From Halobacterium jilantaiense (GTDB lineage: Archaea > Halobacteriota > Halobacteria > Halobacteriales > Halobacteriaceae), in assembly GCF_900110535.1 (NCBI RefSeq), contig NZ_FOJA01000001.1, forward strand, positions 434,001-498,000: DNA of 64,000 nucleotides, given 5' to 3'. The number at the start of each line of letters is the position of its first letter. The first letter of the stretch is position 1. The translations under genes and the position numbers were made by a program. This document shows positions 15,700 through 24,858 of the stretch, one piece after another. A model generated the notes under the pieces. It had not been told where the DNA came from. It ran no database searches and worked only from the letters and a program-made list of their open reading frames with translations.

Positions 15700-16737
15700 T
15701 CAGAACGGCGCTTCCGCGCCGTCGGGGTCGACCGGCTCGCCCGCGTTGTCGGCGTCCTTCCCGACGAGTACCCGGAACTCGCCGGGGTCTTTCGCCCGAT
15801 ACGCCCAGTAGAACTCGGGGCCGGCCTCGGACTGGAACTGGTGGTACAGCGGCTTCGGGTCGTGGTCGTTGACGAGCACGAACCCCTCACCCGCGTCGAG
15901 GTTCTCGTACGCCTGGAAGATGGCCTCGTGGCGCTGGGCTGGCGGTCGGTCCCGGACGTCGAGTTCCCGGACGACGGTCAGGTCGACGCCGTCGTCACTG
16001 GGACGGTCGCCGGCTTCGCCCGCACGGGGTCGCTTCGTGATTCGCACGCGGACCTCGCCGGGCTCCCGGTCCAGGACGTCCCAGCCGAAGTCGCCGTACT
16101 GCTCCTCGAACTCGCGCCGGAGCGGCTTCGGCTCGTGGGGTGCGACGACGTCGAGGGCGTCGCCGGCCGCCAGACCGCGGTAACGGTGGTGGATGGTCGG
16201 GTGGCGGTCCGGTTTCGGAATCTCGCGCACGTCGAACGTGGCCTCGGCACCGGTGTCCTCGCGGTCGGACTCACCGGTCCGCGAGAGTTCGACGCGCCAC
16301 TCGTCCGGCCCCTCGCGCTCGTACGACCAGCCGACCACGTCGCCGTGGATGGACTGGAGTTCGTGGTACAGCGGCTCCGGGTCGTGGTCGTTCACGAGCA
16401 CGAATCCCTCGCTGGAGTCCAGCAGGTCGAAAGTCTCCGTGAGAACCGTGTGGCGGCGTCGCGGCGGCATGTTCCGAACGTCGAACTCGGGGCGGCCGTC
16501 GCCGCCCTCACCGTCACGCTTCGTCGCCCGGAGTGTCCACTCCCCGTCGCCCTCCGATTCGTCGGTGACGTCGACGCTGACGCCCCGAAGCACGCGGTAC
16601 TGGCGGAGCGTCGGGTGCGGGTCCTCCTCGGCGATGACGACGACCGACTCGCCCGCGTCGGCGTCGTCGAGTGCCTCGAAGACGCGCTCGCGTCGTTCCG
16701 ACCGGTCGATTTCGGTGACGTCGATGGCAGACTGCAT
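15700..16737 (-). CDS. Protein of four tandem DUF2249 domains
   Basis: A 345-residue protein built from four ~75-85-residue repeats, each starting with a (D)VR-x-(I/M)PP-x-x-RH motif and containing LVNDHDPxPLYHxxQ. Repeat 1 (about 1-75) is diverged (VIAEEDPHPTLRQYR); repeats 2 and 4 (about 85-165 and 265-335) are canonical; repeat 3 (about 175-255) has VAPHEPKPLRREFE. DUF2249 domains adopt a TusA/SirA-like fold and accompany nitrogen-oxide and redox genes in bacteria; the function is unknown. The ATG at 16737 is chosen because repeat 1 begins immediately. A nitroreductase gene lies divergently. Confidence 0.85.
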   Translation of the reverse strand: MQSAIDVTEIDRSERRERVFEALDDADAGESVVVIAEEDPHPTLRQYRVLRGVSVDVTDESEGDGEWTLRATKRDGEGGDGRPEFDVRNMPPRRRHTVLTETFDLLDSSEGFVLVNDHDPEPLYHELQSIHGDVVGWSYEREGPDEWRVELSRTGESDREDTGAEATFDVREIPKPDRHPTIHHRYRGLAAGDALDVVAPHEPKPLRREFEEQYGDFGWDVLDREPGEVRVRITKRPRAGEAGDRPSDDGVDLTVVRELDVRDRPPAQRHEAIFQAYENLDAGEGFVLVNDHDPKPLYHQFQSEAGPEFYWAYRAKDPGEFRVLVGKDADNAGEPVDPDGAEAPF

Positions 16738-16951
16738 CACTTGGGCGGAGACGCCCCACGCGAGTAGGCGCTCGGCCGAACACGTTCGTCCGGTCCGACG
16801 GAGGCGGGACACCGCGGCGGTCGTTCGCGGCACTCGCGGGGAACGGGCTGCGGCCGCCACCGGTAACGCCTGTGAAACGGCCGCACACGCCAATCGGCGG
16901 GGCTCTCCCATGCCGTCAACCCCCTACACCTGGGTTACGTATCGTAGGTAG

Positions 16952-17593
16952 ATGTCAGAGACACAGCTGCTGCCGGAGACGGACGCGCTCATCGACGGTC
17001 TGCGGAGCCGACGCTCGGGGCACAACTTCGACCCCGACACGGACCTCGACGACGAGACGCTGGAGGAACTCGTGCTGGACGCGACCTACGCGCCCTCGTC
17101 GTTCAATCTCCAGCCCTGGGAGTTCGTCGCCGTTCAGGACGACGACCGACTCGACGAACTCGTCGACATCGCGAACGGCCAGGAGCACATCGCCGACACC
17201 GGCACCGCCGTCCTCGTCGCCGGCCACACCGAGCCGAAGACCGCCGACCGCGTCTTCGAGGAGTGGGTCGAGGCCGGGCGCGTCGACGCCGAGACCGCGG
17301 AGGGCATGAAGGAAGCGACCGTCGAGGGCTACGAGGGCGAGCGCGCCGGCCGCGACTACGCCATCCGGAATGCGAGCCTCGCCGCGCAGAACCTCCTGCT
17401 GGCCGCGCACGCCCGCGGCCTCACCGCGACGCCGATGACCGGCTTCGACTTCGAGGCCGCCGCCGAGTTCGTCGACCTCCCCGAGGACACGATTCCGGTT
17501 ATGCTGATTGCGGTCGGCCCGAGCGCCGGCGACGAACCCGAGCGGCTGCCGCGCCGCGACGTCGACGAAGTTCTCCACCGCGAAACCGTCTAG
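16952..17593 (+). CDS. Nitroreductase-family FMN oxidoreductase
   Basis: A 213-residue NAD(P)H-dependent flavoprotein. The N-terminal LRSRRSGHNFDPD and YAPSSFNLQPWEFVAV motifs form the FMN-binding part; LAAQNLLLAAHARGLTATPMTGFD and VMLIAVGPSAGDEPERLPR form the rest of the fold. Members reduce nitroaromatics, quinones or flavins; the physiological substrate is unknown. Length is typical. It is divergent from the DUF2249 repeat gene with a 214-bp gap and converges with the DUF7504-like gene 18 nt downstream. Confidence 0.9.
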   Translation: MSETQLLPETDALIDGLRSRRSGHNFDPDTDLDDETLEELVLDATYAPSSFNLQPWEFVAVQDDDRLDELVDIANGQEHIADTGTAVLVAGHTEPKTADRVFEEWVEAGRVDAETAEGMKEATVEGYEGERAGRDYAIRNASLAAQNLLLAAHARGLTATPMTGFDFEAAAEFVDLPEDTIPVMLIAVGPSAGDEPERLPRRDVDEVLHRETV

Positions 17594-17611
17594 AACAGCT
17601 GTCTCTGGGGA

Positions 17612-18304
17612 TCAGGCGCGCTCCAGATCGAACCACTCCGAGGTGAGCGACTCCTCGGGGAGGTGCCAGCGGTGCCGGGCCTCCTCGTCGCCCGCCACTT
17701 CGACCACCGCGTCCATCTGCGGGAGCAACGCCTCCGCGGCCGCACCGGGCGTCCGCTGCGTGACGTGGACGTGCCCGAGGCCGTCGTGGTCGTCGACGAG
17801 TTCGCGGACGTCCGCGACGAAGCCGGTCGTGGCGGCGGGGTTCGTGGCGGCGACCATGTCGCCGACCGAGTCGACACAGATGCGGAGCTGTCCCGCGTCG
17901 AAGCCGTCGGTCGGCTCGAGTGCGTCCACCGCCTCTCGGGCGTCGGCGGCGAGCCCGTCGACGCCGGTGGCGACCGTCGGACTCGCGCCCGGGACCGCCT
18001 GCGTGGCGTCGGTGGCCGTCGCAGTGCGGCTGGTCGTCCGGAGGCGCGCGACGCGTTCGGTCGTGCGGTCGCGGCGGCCCGCCACCGTCAGCCGCGACGA
18101 CGTGGCGCTGTCGGTCTGTACGAACAGTCGTCGTCGGTCCGCGGCGTCGTCGGCTCCGAGCAGCCGGTCGCAGCCCTCGTGGGCCGGCGCGTCCTCGTCC
18201 TCGACGACCAGTACCATGCAGCCGGACTGCTTGAGGTCCTCGAGAGTGGACGCGAACGTCTCGGGCGACGACGACCACTCACCCCCCGCAGAATGGTCAC
18301 TCAT
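17612..18304 (-). CDS. DUF7504-like haloarchaeal protein (degenerate RecA/KaiC-like fold)
   Basis: A 230-residue protein with N-terminal FASTLEDLKQSGCMVLVVEDED, a central Ser/Thr/Arg-rich stretch, and RICVDSVGDMV followed by FVADVRELVDDHDGLGHVHVTQ. The layout resembles a KaiC/RecA-like core in which Walker A is missing but a Walker B-like strand (RICVDSV) remains, as in haloarchaeal DUF7504 proteins. Such proteins often sit near signalling genes; the role is unknown. A strong TATA box lies 32 nt upstream. The family name is from memory of this sequence pattern. Confidence 0.65.
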   Translation of the reverse strand: MSDHSAGGEWSSSPETFASTLEDLKQSGCMVLVVEDEDAPAHEGCDRLLGADDAADRRRLFVQTDSATSSRLTVAGRRDRTTERVARLRTTSRTATATDATQAVPGASPTVATGVDGLAADAREAVDALEPTDGFDAGQLRICVDSVGDMVAATNPAATTGFVADVRELVDDHDGLGHVHVTQRTPGAAAEALLPQMDAVVEVAGDEEARHRWHLPEESLTSEWFDLERA

Positions 18305-18331
18305 ACTAGCAGTGCGGTCAACTGGAAGCGG

Positions 18332-18340
18332 TATAAATAT
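18332..18340 (-). promoter_or_regulatory. TATA box of the DUF7504-like gene
   Basis: TATAAATAT (minus strand ATATTTATA) is one of the clearest TATA boxes here, centred 32 nt before the ATG at 18304. Confidence 0.6.
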
Positions 18341-18431
18341 TTGGGCCGTTTCGAGCGAATGAAAACCGGAGAGGCGGCAATCGTCCCGGAGTTCACCACC
18401 GCTAAACGCCGGCAGCGGATACCGGACGGCG

Positions 18432-19532
18432 ATGCCAGACGCCTTCTCGCCGCTCGAACTGCGGGAGACGACGATACGGAACCGAATCGCTGTGTCGCCC
18501 ATGTGCCAGTACTCCTGTGAGGACCGCGACGGCCTCGCGACCGACTGGCACCGCGTCCACCTCGGCTCGCGGGCCGTCGGTGGCGCTGGCGTCGTCCTCA
18601 CCGAAGCGACCGCCGTCGAAGCCAGGGGCCGCATCTCGCCGGAAGACCTCGGCATCTGGAGCGACGAGCACCGCGACGCGCTCGCACCCGTCGCCGAGTT
18701 CGTGAAAGAACAGGGCGCGACGCCCGGTATCCAGCTCGCGCACGCCGGGCGGAAGGCCGGCACCGCCCGCCCCTGGGAAGACGAACGCGGCCCGCTCGCC
18801 GAAGACGAGGGCGGCTGGGAGCCGGTCGCGCCGTCGCCCGACCCCTACCCGTTCGAGGACGACCCACGGGAGACGCGAGCCCTCGACGAGACGGGCATCG
18901 AGGACGTCGTCGACTCGTTCCGGCAGGGCGCTCGCCGCGCTCGCGAAGCCGGCTTCGAGGTCGCGGAGGTCCACGCCGCCCACGGCTACCTCCTCCACCA
19001 GTTCCTCTCACCCGTCTCGAACCACCGGGACGACGAGTACGGCGGCAGCTTCGAGAACCGCAGCCGGCTCGTCCGCGAGGTCACGGAGGCCGTCCGCGAC
19101 GAGTGGCCCGACGGCAAGCCCGTGTTCGTGCGCATCTCCGCGACCGACTGGCTGGACGACCGCGACTCGTGGGATATCGAACAGTCCGTCCGACTCGCCG
19201 ACGACCTCTACGAGTCGGGTGCCGACCTCGTCGACGTCTCCACGGGCGGCATCCACCCCGACCAGGACATCGACTGGGTGGGGCCGAACTACCAGGTCCG
19301 GTTCGCCGAACGCATCAAGCAGGACGCGGAGACCGACATCGCCGTCGGTGCGGTCGGCGGCATCCAGACCGGCGAGCAGGCCGACGCGCTCGTCCGGAAC
19401 GGCCGCGCGGATCTCGCCATCGTCGGCCGGAAGTTCCTCCGCGACCCCTACTTCCCGCTGCACGCCGCCCGCGACCTCGGCCGCGAGGACGCCGTCGAGG
19501 TCCCGGCGCAGTACCGCCGCGGGTTCCAGTGA
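18432..19532 (+). CDS. Old-yellow-enzyme-family NADH:flavin oxidoreductase (YqjM-like)
   Basis: A 366-residue TIM-barrel FMN enzyme. The redox-tuning Cys is in SPMCQYS near residue 24, AHAGRK carries the substrate-binding His, and HAAHGYLLHQFLSP plus YGGSFENRSRLVREV are hallmarks of the YqjM/thermophilic-like class. GAVGGIQ and VGRKFLRDPYF complete the FMN phosphate site. These enzymes reduce activated C=C bonds with NAD(P)H; physiological substrates are usually unknown. It is followed 45 nt later by an Eis-like acetyltransferase on the same strand. Confidence 0.92.
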   Translation: MPDAFSPLELRETTIRNRIAVSPMCQYSCEDRDGLATDWHRVHLGSRAVGGAGVVLTEATAVEARGRISPEDLGIWSDEHRDALAPVAEFVKEQGATPGIQLAHAGRKAGTARPWEDERGPLAEDEGGWEPVAPSPDPYPFEDDPRETRALDETGIEDVVDSFRQGARRAREAGFEVAEVHAAHGYLLHQFLSPVSNHRDDEYGGSFENRSRLVREVTEAVRDEWPDGKPVFVRISATDWLDDRDSWDIEQSVRLADDLYESGADLVDVSTGGIHPDQDIDWVGPNYQVRFAERIKQDAETDIAVGAVGGIQTGEQADALVRNGRADLAIVGRKFLRDPYFPLHAARDLGREDAVEVPAQYRRGFQ

Positions 19533-19577
19533 CACGCGCCCGGTAGCTTCAAGCCGTCGTCGGCCCCGGACTATTCT

Positions 19578-20780
19578 ATGCCCGACTTCCGCCCGGTCTC
19601 CGACGACGACGTCGGGGCGTTCCGGTCGATGGTGTCGTACGCGTTCACCCCCACACGGGGGCCGACCGACCCCGACGAGGTCGACGAGGACGACATCCCC
19701 GCGCCGTGGCAGGTCGGCCGCCGGTACGGCCTCTACGACGACGGCGACGACCTCGTCACCGTCTGCAAGCACGTCGACTTCGACGTCCGCGTTCGCGGCG
19801 ACACGCACGCGATGCACGGCCTCTCGGCCGTCGCTAGCCCGCCCGAGCACCGACGACAGGGCTACGTCGGCGAGATGCTCCGCGAGAGCCTCGCCACCTC
19901 CCGGGACGACAGCGTCTACCTTTCCGCGCTCTGGCCGTTCAAGCGGTCGTTCTACGGCCAGTTCGGGTGGGCGACCTGCAACCGGATGGTGCGCCACGAA
20001 CTCCCGCCGGACCACCTCTCGTTCGCGCGGGAGGCCACCGACGGCGAGTTCGTCCCGCTCGGCGAGGACGACTGGGAGCGCATGGACGCCGTCCACGACG
20101 CCGACGGCGCTGCCCTCGACCTCACCGTCGACCGCACCGAGGAGTGGTGGCAGAAACGCATCCTCTCGGGCTGGGAGGACGACCCCTTCGTCTACGGCTG
20201 GGAGCGCGACGGCGACCTCGAAGCCTACCTGACGTACACCGTGGACTCCAGCGAGGACACGGGAACGCTCCAGGTGCGTGACTGGGCGTGCGCCGGCCAC
20301 GACGGGCTGCTGGCCGTGCTGGCGTTCCTCGCCGACCACGACTCGCAGGTCGACGAAGTCGCCTTCTGGACGGGCGAGTACGCGGACGTCCTCGACCTCC
20401 TCCCGAACCCCGGTGACGCCACGACGGAACTCTCCCTCGGGCCGATGGTCCGCCTCGTCGACGTCCCCGCCGCGCTCGAAGCGCTCTCGTACCCCGAAGC
20501 CGCCACGGCAGACCTCGTTCTCGACGTCACGGACCCGCTCGCGGACTGGAACGGCGACACCTACCGGCTGACCGTCGAGGACGGTAGCGCCGCCGTGGAC
20601 CGCACCGACGCCGATGCGGACGCCGAACTCGGCGTCGGCGCGCTCTCGCAACTGGCCGTCGGCTATCGGACTGCCGACGAGCTGGCGACGGTCCGCGACC
20701 TCGACGCCGACGACGACGCTCTCGACGCGCTCGCGTCGCTGTTCCCCGAGCGAGCGACGCTACTCCGCGAGAACTTCTGA
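19578..20780 (+). CDS. Eis-like GNAT N-acetyltransferase
   Basis: A 400-residue three-part protein. The N-terminal GNAT domain has the acetyl-CoA loop in SAVASPPEHRRQGYVGEML (about residues 85-105). A second, degenerate GNAT-like domain follows (about 150-290). The C-terminal 100 residues are an SCP2-like domain typical of the Eis family (TYRLTVEDGSAAV, LGVGALSQLAVGY). Eis proteins acetylate amines on small molecules or proteins; the target here is unknown. The closely spaced upstream oxidoreductase suggests possible cotranscription. Confidence 0.88.
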   Translation: MPDFRPVSDDDVGAFRSMVSYAFTPTRGPTDPDEVDEDDIPAPWQVGRRYGLYDDGDDLVTVCKHVDFDVRVRGDTHAMHGLSAVASPPEHRRQGYVGEMLRESLATSRDDSVYLSALWPFKRSFYGQFGWATCNRMVRHELPPDHLSFAREATDGEFVPLGEDDWERMDAVHDADGAALDLTVDRTEEWWQKRILSGWEDDPFVYGWERDGDLEAYLTYTVDSSEDTGTLQVRDWACAGHDGLLAVLAFLADHDSQVDEVAFWTGEYADVLDLLPNPGDATTELSLGPMVRLVDVPAALEALSYPEAATADLVLDVTDPLADWNGDTYRLTVEDGSAAVDRTDADADAELGVGALSQLAVGYRTADELATVRDLDADDDALDALASLFPERATLLRENF

Positions 20781-20830
20781 CGGTTCCACGGTCGGTGGTC
20801 TCGGCCGAGCCAGCCGACCGCGACCGGCCG

Positions 20831-21223
20831 TCAGACCGGCTCGAACCGGTAGCCGTCCCAGTCCTGACTCTCGGGCTCGCGGATGCCCGCGCCGGGTTCG
20901 CGTAGCTCCGCCTCGTAGACCGGTTCGACCGAAGACCCGATTTCGACGCCGTCGGCCGTGGTGAGCTGGCCGAGCGCGCGCACTGTCTCGCCGTCGACCT
21001 CGAACTCGACGATTGCGAGGTGGTTCGGTTCGCGGACGCCCGGCGGCGTCGCCGTCGAGGTGGTCCACGTCACGACCTCGCCCGTGCGGTCGGCGAGGTC
21101 GACGGTCTCGGTCTGTTCGGCCCCGCACTCCGGACACCGCGTATGCCCGGGATAACTCAGGTGGCCGTTCTCGCAGCGGTGCGCGTCGAGGTCTCGGTCG
21201 GTGCTGTCGTGGTCGTCGCTCAT
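20831..21223 (-). CDS. Zn-ribbon/OB-fold (DUF35) partner subunit of the thiolase
   Basis: A 130-residue protein with an N-terminal zinc ribbon (CENG, then CPECG, about residues 18-36) and a C-terminal OB-fold (GEVVTWTTST to VEPVYEAEL). DUF35 proteins form complexes with archaeal thiolases and HMG-CoA synthases. Its ATG overlaps the thiolase stop by 4 nt (ATGA), so the two subunits are made together. The first pair of ribbon ligands is incomplete (Cys and His rather than Cys-x2-Cys), a detail that also occurs in this family as far as I recall. It matches the beta subunit of haloarchaeal beta-ketothiolases. Confidence 0.88.
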   Translation of the reverse strand: MSDDHDSTDRDLDAHRCENGHLSYPGHTRCPECGAEQTETVDLADRTGEVVTWTTSTATPPGVREPNHLAIVEFEVDGETVRALGQLTTADGVEIGSSVEPVYEAELREPGAGIREPESQDWDGYRFEPV

Positions 21224-22371
21224 GGCTGTTCGAAGATGGTTGTGGTCACGCAGTTGCCGAACCCGCCGACGTTGCACGCCAGGCCGACCTCGGCGTCGAC
21301 CTGCCGGTCGCCCGCCCGCCCGAGCAACTGCTGGTAGAGTTCGTACGCCTGTGCGACGCCGCTCGCGCCCAGCGGGTGGCCCTTCGACTTGAGGCCGCCC
21401 GAGGTGTTGATGGGGAGGTCGCCGTCGCGGTCGGTGACGCCGTCCTCGACGGCCTTCCAGCCCTCGCCCTTCTCGAAGAACCCGAGGTCCTCGCTCTGCA
21501 GGAACTCCAGAATGGTGAACATGTCGTGGAGTTCCGCCACGTCGATGTCCTCCGGACCGCGGCCCGCCATCTCGTAGGCCTGCACGGAGGACTCGACGAC
21601 CCCGCGCATCGTCGTCGGGTCGTCGCGCTCGTGGACGACGTGCGTGTCCGTGGCACCCGCGACCCCAGAGACCACGACGTAGTCGTCGGTGTACTCCTCG
21701 GCGACGGACTCCGGACAGAACACGAGCCCCGCACTGCCGTCCGTGATGGGGCAGAAGTCGTACAGCCGGAGCGGGTCGGCGACGGTTGGGGAGTCCAGCA
21801 CCGTCTCCAGGTCGACCTCCTTCCGGAACTGTGCGTGGGGGTTGTCGAGGCCGTTCTTGTGGTTCTTCACGGCGACCTTCCCCAGACTCTCCCGGGGCGC
21901 GTCGTACTGGTCGAGGTACTTCCGGGCGGTCAGTCCCGCGAAGCTCGGGAGCGTGACGCCGTGCTTGTACTCGACGGGGTGCGTGAGGCTCGCGATGACG
22001 TCGGTCGCCTCGCCGGTCGTCCGGTGAGTCATCTTCTCGCCGCCGACGAGCAGCGTCACGTCGCTCGCGCCGGACGCGACGGACTGCCAGGCGGCGTAGA
22101 TGCCCGCGCCACCGGAGGAACTGGTCTGGTCGATGCGGGCCGTGTACGCCGGCATCGCGGCGAGGTCGTGTGCGAGCGCGTTCGGGACGCCCGTCTGGCC
22201 CTCGAACTCGCCGCTCGCCATGTTCGAGACGTAGAGGTGGTCGAGGTCGGCACCGTCCACGCCGGCGTCCGAGAGCGCGGCGTCGCCGGCCTCCGCGAGG
22301 AGGTCCAGCAGCCACGCGTCCCGGTCGCCGAACTGCGTCATCGACGCGCCGACGATTGCTACGCGGTCCAT
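21220..22371 (-). CDS. Haloarchaeal-type beta-ketothiolase alpha subunit (Ser-His-His)
   Basis: A 383-residue thiolase-fold protein. At the nucleophile position, where bacterial thiolases have Cys-x-Ser-Gly-Gly, it has QTSSSGG (Ser84), while both catalytic His motifs are kept: ELHDMFTILE and KGHPLGASG. Ser-His-His thiolases paired with an OB-fold subunit are known from Haloferax (BktB alpha/beta) and are active in condensing acyl-CoAs. The start at 22371 begins the conserved MDRVAIVGAS; a longer in-frame start lacks support. Roles in acetoacetyl-CoA formation for isoprenoids, fatty-acid-like oxidation or polyhydroxyalkanoate supply are all possible. Confidence 0.88.
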   Translation of the reverse strand: MDRVAIVGASMTQFGDRDAWLLDLLAEAGDAALSDAGVDGADLDHLYVSNMASGEFEGQTGVPNALAHDLAAMPAYTARIDQTSSSGGAGIYAAWQSVASGASDVTLLVGGEKMTHRTTGEATDVIASLTHPVEYKHGVTLPSFAGLTARKYLDQYDAPRESLGKVAVKNHKNGLDNPHAQFRKEVDLETVLDSPTVADPLRLYDFCPITDGSAGLVFCPESVAEEYTDDYVVVSGVAGATDTHVVHERDDPTTMRGVVESSVQAYEMAGRGPEDIDVAELHDMFTILEFLQSEDLGFFEKGEGWKAVEDGVTDRDGDLPINTSGGLKSKGHPLGASGVAQAYELYQQLLGRAGDRQVDAEVGLACNVGGFGNCVTTTIFEQP

Positions 22372-22441
22372 ACCCGTCCCCTGGGAGAGCGGGGTCTTTA
22401 CCCTTTCACGTTCCGGCACGCGGCCGAACGCCTCGAAGCTG

Positions 22442-23470
22442 TCAGCGACCGTCCAGACCGACGCCCTCGGCGAGCAGTTCGTGGGACCGGAGCGCGGCCT
22501 CGTGGTCGGGGACCGCGTGCTGAATCATCACCTCGTCGACGCCGACGCGGTCGGCGAGCTGCTCCAAGAGCCCCGACAGCGTCTCCGGACTGCCGGAGAT
22601 GGCCCGCGGCCACTCGTCCTCGTCGAGCGTCTCGGGCGTCGGGTCGGGGACGCCGCCGAGTTCGTCGATGGCTTCCTCGACGGACGGCGTGTCGGCGAGT
22701 TCGCCGCGTTGCATGCGCTGGAACACGGCCTCAGCGACCGCGCGCAGTCGCGCCGCTTCCTCGTCGGTCTCCGCGCAGACAGCGTTCACGGCCACTATCC
22801 CCTCGGGTTCGTCGACGCCGCCGCCCAGTCCGGACGGTTCGAAGCTGTCGCGGTACTCTTCGAAGGCGTGAGTGGCGAACTGCGGGCGGATGAACGCCGC
22901 GAAGCAGTACCGCAGCCCGAGTTCGCCCGCGATGGCGGCGCTCGACGGGCTCGACCCGAGCGTCCACGGCGCGGGCGGACCCTCGCCCGAGCGCGGAATC
23001 TCGATGTCGGCGTACGCGTGCCCCTCGGGGTACTCGTCGTAGAGGTGTGAGACGACCGCCTCGACCTTCTCGCGGTGGTCGCCGTCGGGGTCACGCGAGT
23101 GACGCTCGGTGCCGAGCGCGCGGTCGACCGCGGGCGACCCGTTCGCACGCCCGAGGCCGGCGTCGACGCGGCCGGGCGCGAGTCCGTCGAGCGAGCCGAA
23201 CTGCTCGGCGACCTTCAGCGGGCTGTAGTGGTTCAGCAGGACCGCGCCGGAGCCGAGCCGAATCTCGTCGGTCTCGGCGGCGAGGTGGCCGAGCAGCACT
23301 TCGGGCGTGGTTCCGGCGAGCCGGGACGCCATGCCGTGGTGTTCGGCCACCCAGAACCGCTCGTAGCCGAGTGCCTCGGCCTGCTGTGCGGCGTCGACGG
23401 TGTTCGCGTAGGCGTCGGTCGCGGTGCCGCCGTCGGGGGTCGGAGAGAGGTCGACGATAGAGAGGTCCAC
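22442..23470 (-). CDS. Luciferase-like (LLM class) flavin-dependent oxidoreductase
   Basis: A 342-residue TIM-barrel of the bacterial-luciferase family, MsnO8/YhbW-like subgroup. Motifs include SIVDLSP at the N-terminus, YERFWVAEHHGM, IRLGSGAVLLNHYSPLKVAEQF and PGRVDAGLGRA. It would use reduced FMN/F420-like flavin to oxidise an unknown substrate. The GTG at 23470 is the natural start, since VDLSIVDLSP is the conserved N-terminus. It is transcribed in the same direction as the flanking thiolase and glycerate kinase genes, with about 60-70 nt gaps. Confidence 0.88.
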   Translation of the reverse strand: MDLSIVDLSPTPDGGTATDAYANTVDAAQQAEALGYERFWVAEHHGMASRLAGTTPEVLLGHLAAETDEIRLGSGAVLLNHYSPLKVAEQFGSLDGLAPGRVDAGLGRANGSPAVDRALGTERHSRDPDGDHREKVEAVVSHLYDEYPEGHAYADIEIPRSGEGPPAPWTLGSSPSSAAIAGELGLRYCFAAFIRPQFATHAFEEYRDSFEPSGLGGGVDEPEGIVAVNAVCAETDEEAARLRAVAEAVFQRMQRGELADTPSVEEAIDELGGVPDPTPETLDEDEWPRAISGSPETLSGLLEQLADRVGVDEVMIQHAVPDHEAALRSHELLAEGVGLDGR

Positions 23471-23529
23471 GCCGACACTGGGGTGCTGCGGGAGAAAACG
23501 GTTGGGCTACCAGCAGGCGTCCGGCCGAC

Positions 23530-24858
23530 TCACTCGACGACGAGCACGCGGAGGTCGTTGACGTTCGTGCCGGTCGGCCCCGTCCGGAGCAGCGCGTTCC
23601 GGTCGGCGAGGAAGCCGCCGGCGTCGTTCGCCCCGAGCGCACCGCGCGCCGACGCCGAGTCCTCGACGGTCTCGTCGTCGACGACCGCGCCCGCCGCGTC
23701 CCTCGCGCCGTCGAGGCCGTCCGTGTCCACGCACGCGAACGCGGTGTCGCCCGGCAGCCCGGCCGCCGCGGCGGCGAGCGCGCACTCCTGATTCGGACCG
23801 CCGGCTCCCGTCCCCCGAACGGTCACCGTCAGTTCGCCGCCGGAGAGCAGGACTGCGGGCGGCTCGACGGGGTTCCCGGACGCCCGTATCTCTCGGGCGA
23901 CCGCCGCGTGGACGCCGCCGACCTCCCGGGCCTCTCCCTCGGTTTCGGCGGCGAGCAGCAGGGGCTCGTAGCCGCGGTCGCGCGCGATCGCGCTCGCGGC
24001 GTCGAGCGCCGTGCGGCCGTTCGCGAGCACGTGCTCGGTCGCGTCGGTGAACACCGGGTCGTCGGGCGTCGGCGTCTCGGGGCGGTCGCCGTTTGCGCCG
24101 CGCTGAAGGTGGTCACGGATGGTCTCGGGGGCGTCAACGTCGTGCTCGTCGAGGACGGCGAGCGCGTCGCCGTACGTCGACGTGTCCGGGACCGTCGGGC
24201 CGCTGGCAATCACGTCGAGGTCGTCGCCGACCACGTCGCTGAACGCCAGCGTGACCACCTGAGCGGGAGCGATGGCGCGGGCGAGCCGACCGCCCTTGAC
24301 CGCCGAGACGTGCTTCCGGACGGCGTTCACGTCGTGGATTGGCGCGCCGGAGTCCAGCAGCGCGCTCGTCGCGGCCTGGAGGTCGTCGAGCGTGAGGTCG
24401 CCCGCGGGCGCTGGCAGCACCGCACTCCCGCCCCCGGTCAGCACGGCGAGGACGAGCGCGTCGGGGCCGCAGTCTCCTGCCGCGGCGAGCAGCCGCTCCG
24501 TCGCCGCGACGCCGCGCGCCGAGGGGACCGGGTGGTCGCTCTCCAGCACGTCGACACCCGGCACCGCGACCGGGTCGTCCGTGACGACCGCGCCGCCGTC
24601 GAGACGGTCGCCGAGAACGCCCGCGAGGGCCCGAGCGACCTGCGACGCGGCGTTCCCGCCGCCGAGGACGACCACCTCGTCGCGGCCGGCGAGGTCGTAG
24701 GTGGCAGCGCCGACGCGGAGGTCGTCGCCGTCCAGCGAGACGCAGCCCTCGACGACGCGCTCGGGGCGGGCCGCGTCGATACCGGCGGCGACGCAGGCCA
24801 GCGCCGTCTCGCGGGCTGACGTCGTCTCCCGGGCCTCTCGGTCCCGAATCGTCACCAT
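23530..24858 (-). CDS. Glycerate 2-kinase (DUF4147/MOFRL type II)
   Basis: A 442-residue protein with the N-terminal DUF4147 Rossmann-like domain (VVVLGGGNAASQVARAL, SDHPVPS, LTGGGSAVLPAP) and the C-terminal MOFRL domain (LLSGGELTVTV, GGPNQECALAAA, CVDTDGLDG). This is the type II glycerate kinase family, which phosphorylates D-glycerate to 2-phosphoglycerate in archaea with modified sugar pathways. The start at 24858 is chosen at the first plausible ATG adjoining homology. It is divergent from the HEAT/pseudokinase gene. Confidence 0.9.
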   Translation of the reverse strand: MVTIRDREARETTSARETALACVAAGIDAARPERVVEGCVSLDGDDLRVGAATYDLAGRDEVVVLGGGNAASQVARALAGVLGDRLDGGAVVTDDPVAVPGVDVLESDHPVPSARGVAATERLLAAAGDCGPDALVLAVLTGGGSAVLPAPAGDLTLDDLQAATSALLDSGAPIHDVNAVRKHVSAVKGGRLARAIAPAQVVTLAFSDVVGDDLDVIASGPTVPDTSTYGDALAVLDEHDVDAPETIRDHLQRGANGDRPETPTPDDPVFTDATEHVLANGRTALDAASAIARDRGYEPLLLAAETEGEAREVGGVHAAVAREIRASGNPVEPPAVLLSGGELTVTVRGTGAGGPNQECALAAAAAGLPGDTAFACVDTDGLDGARDAAGAVVDDETVEDSASARGALGANDAGGFLADRNALLRTGPTGTNVNDLRVLVVE

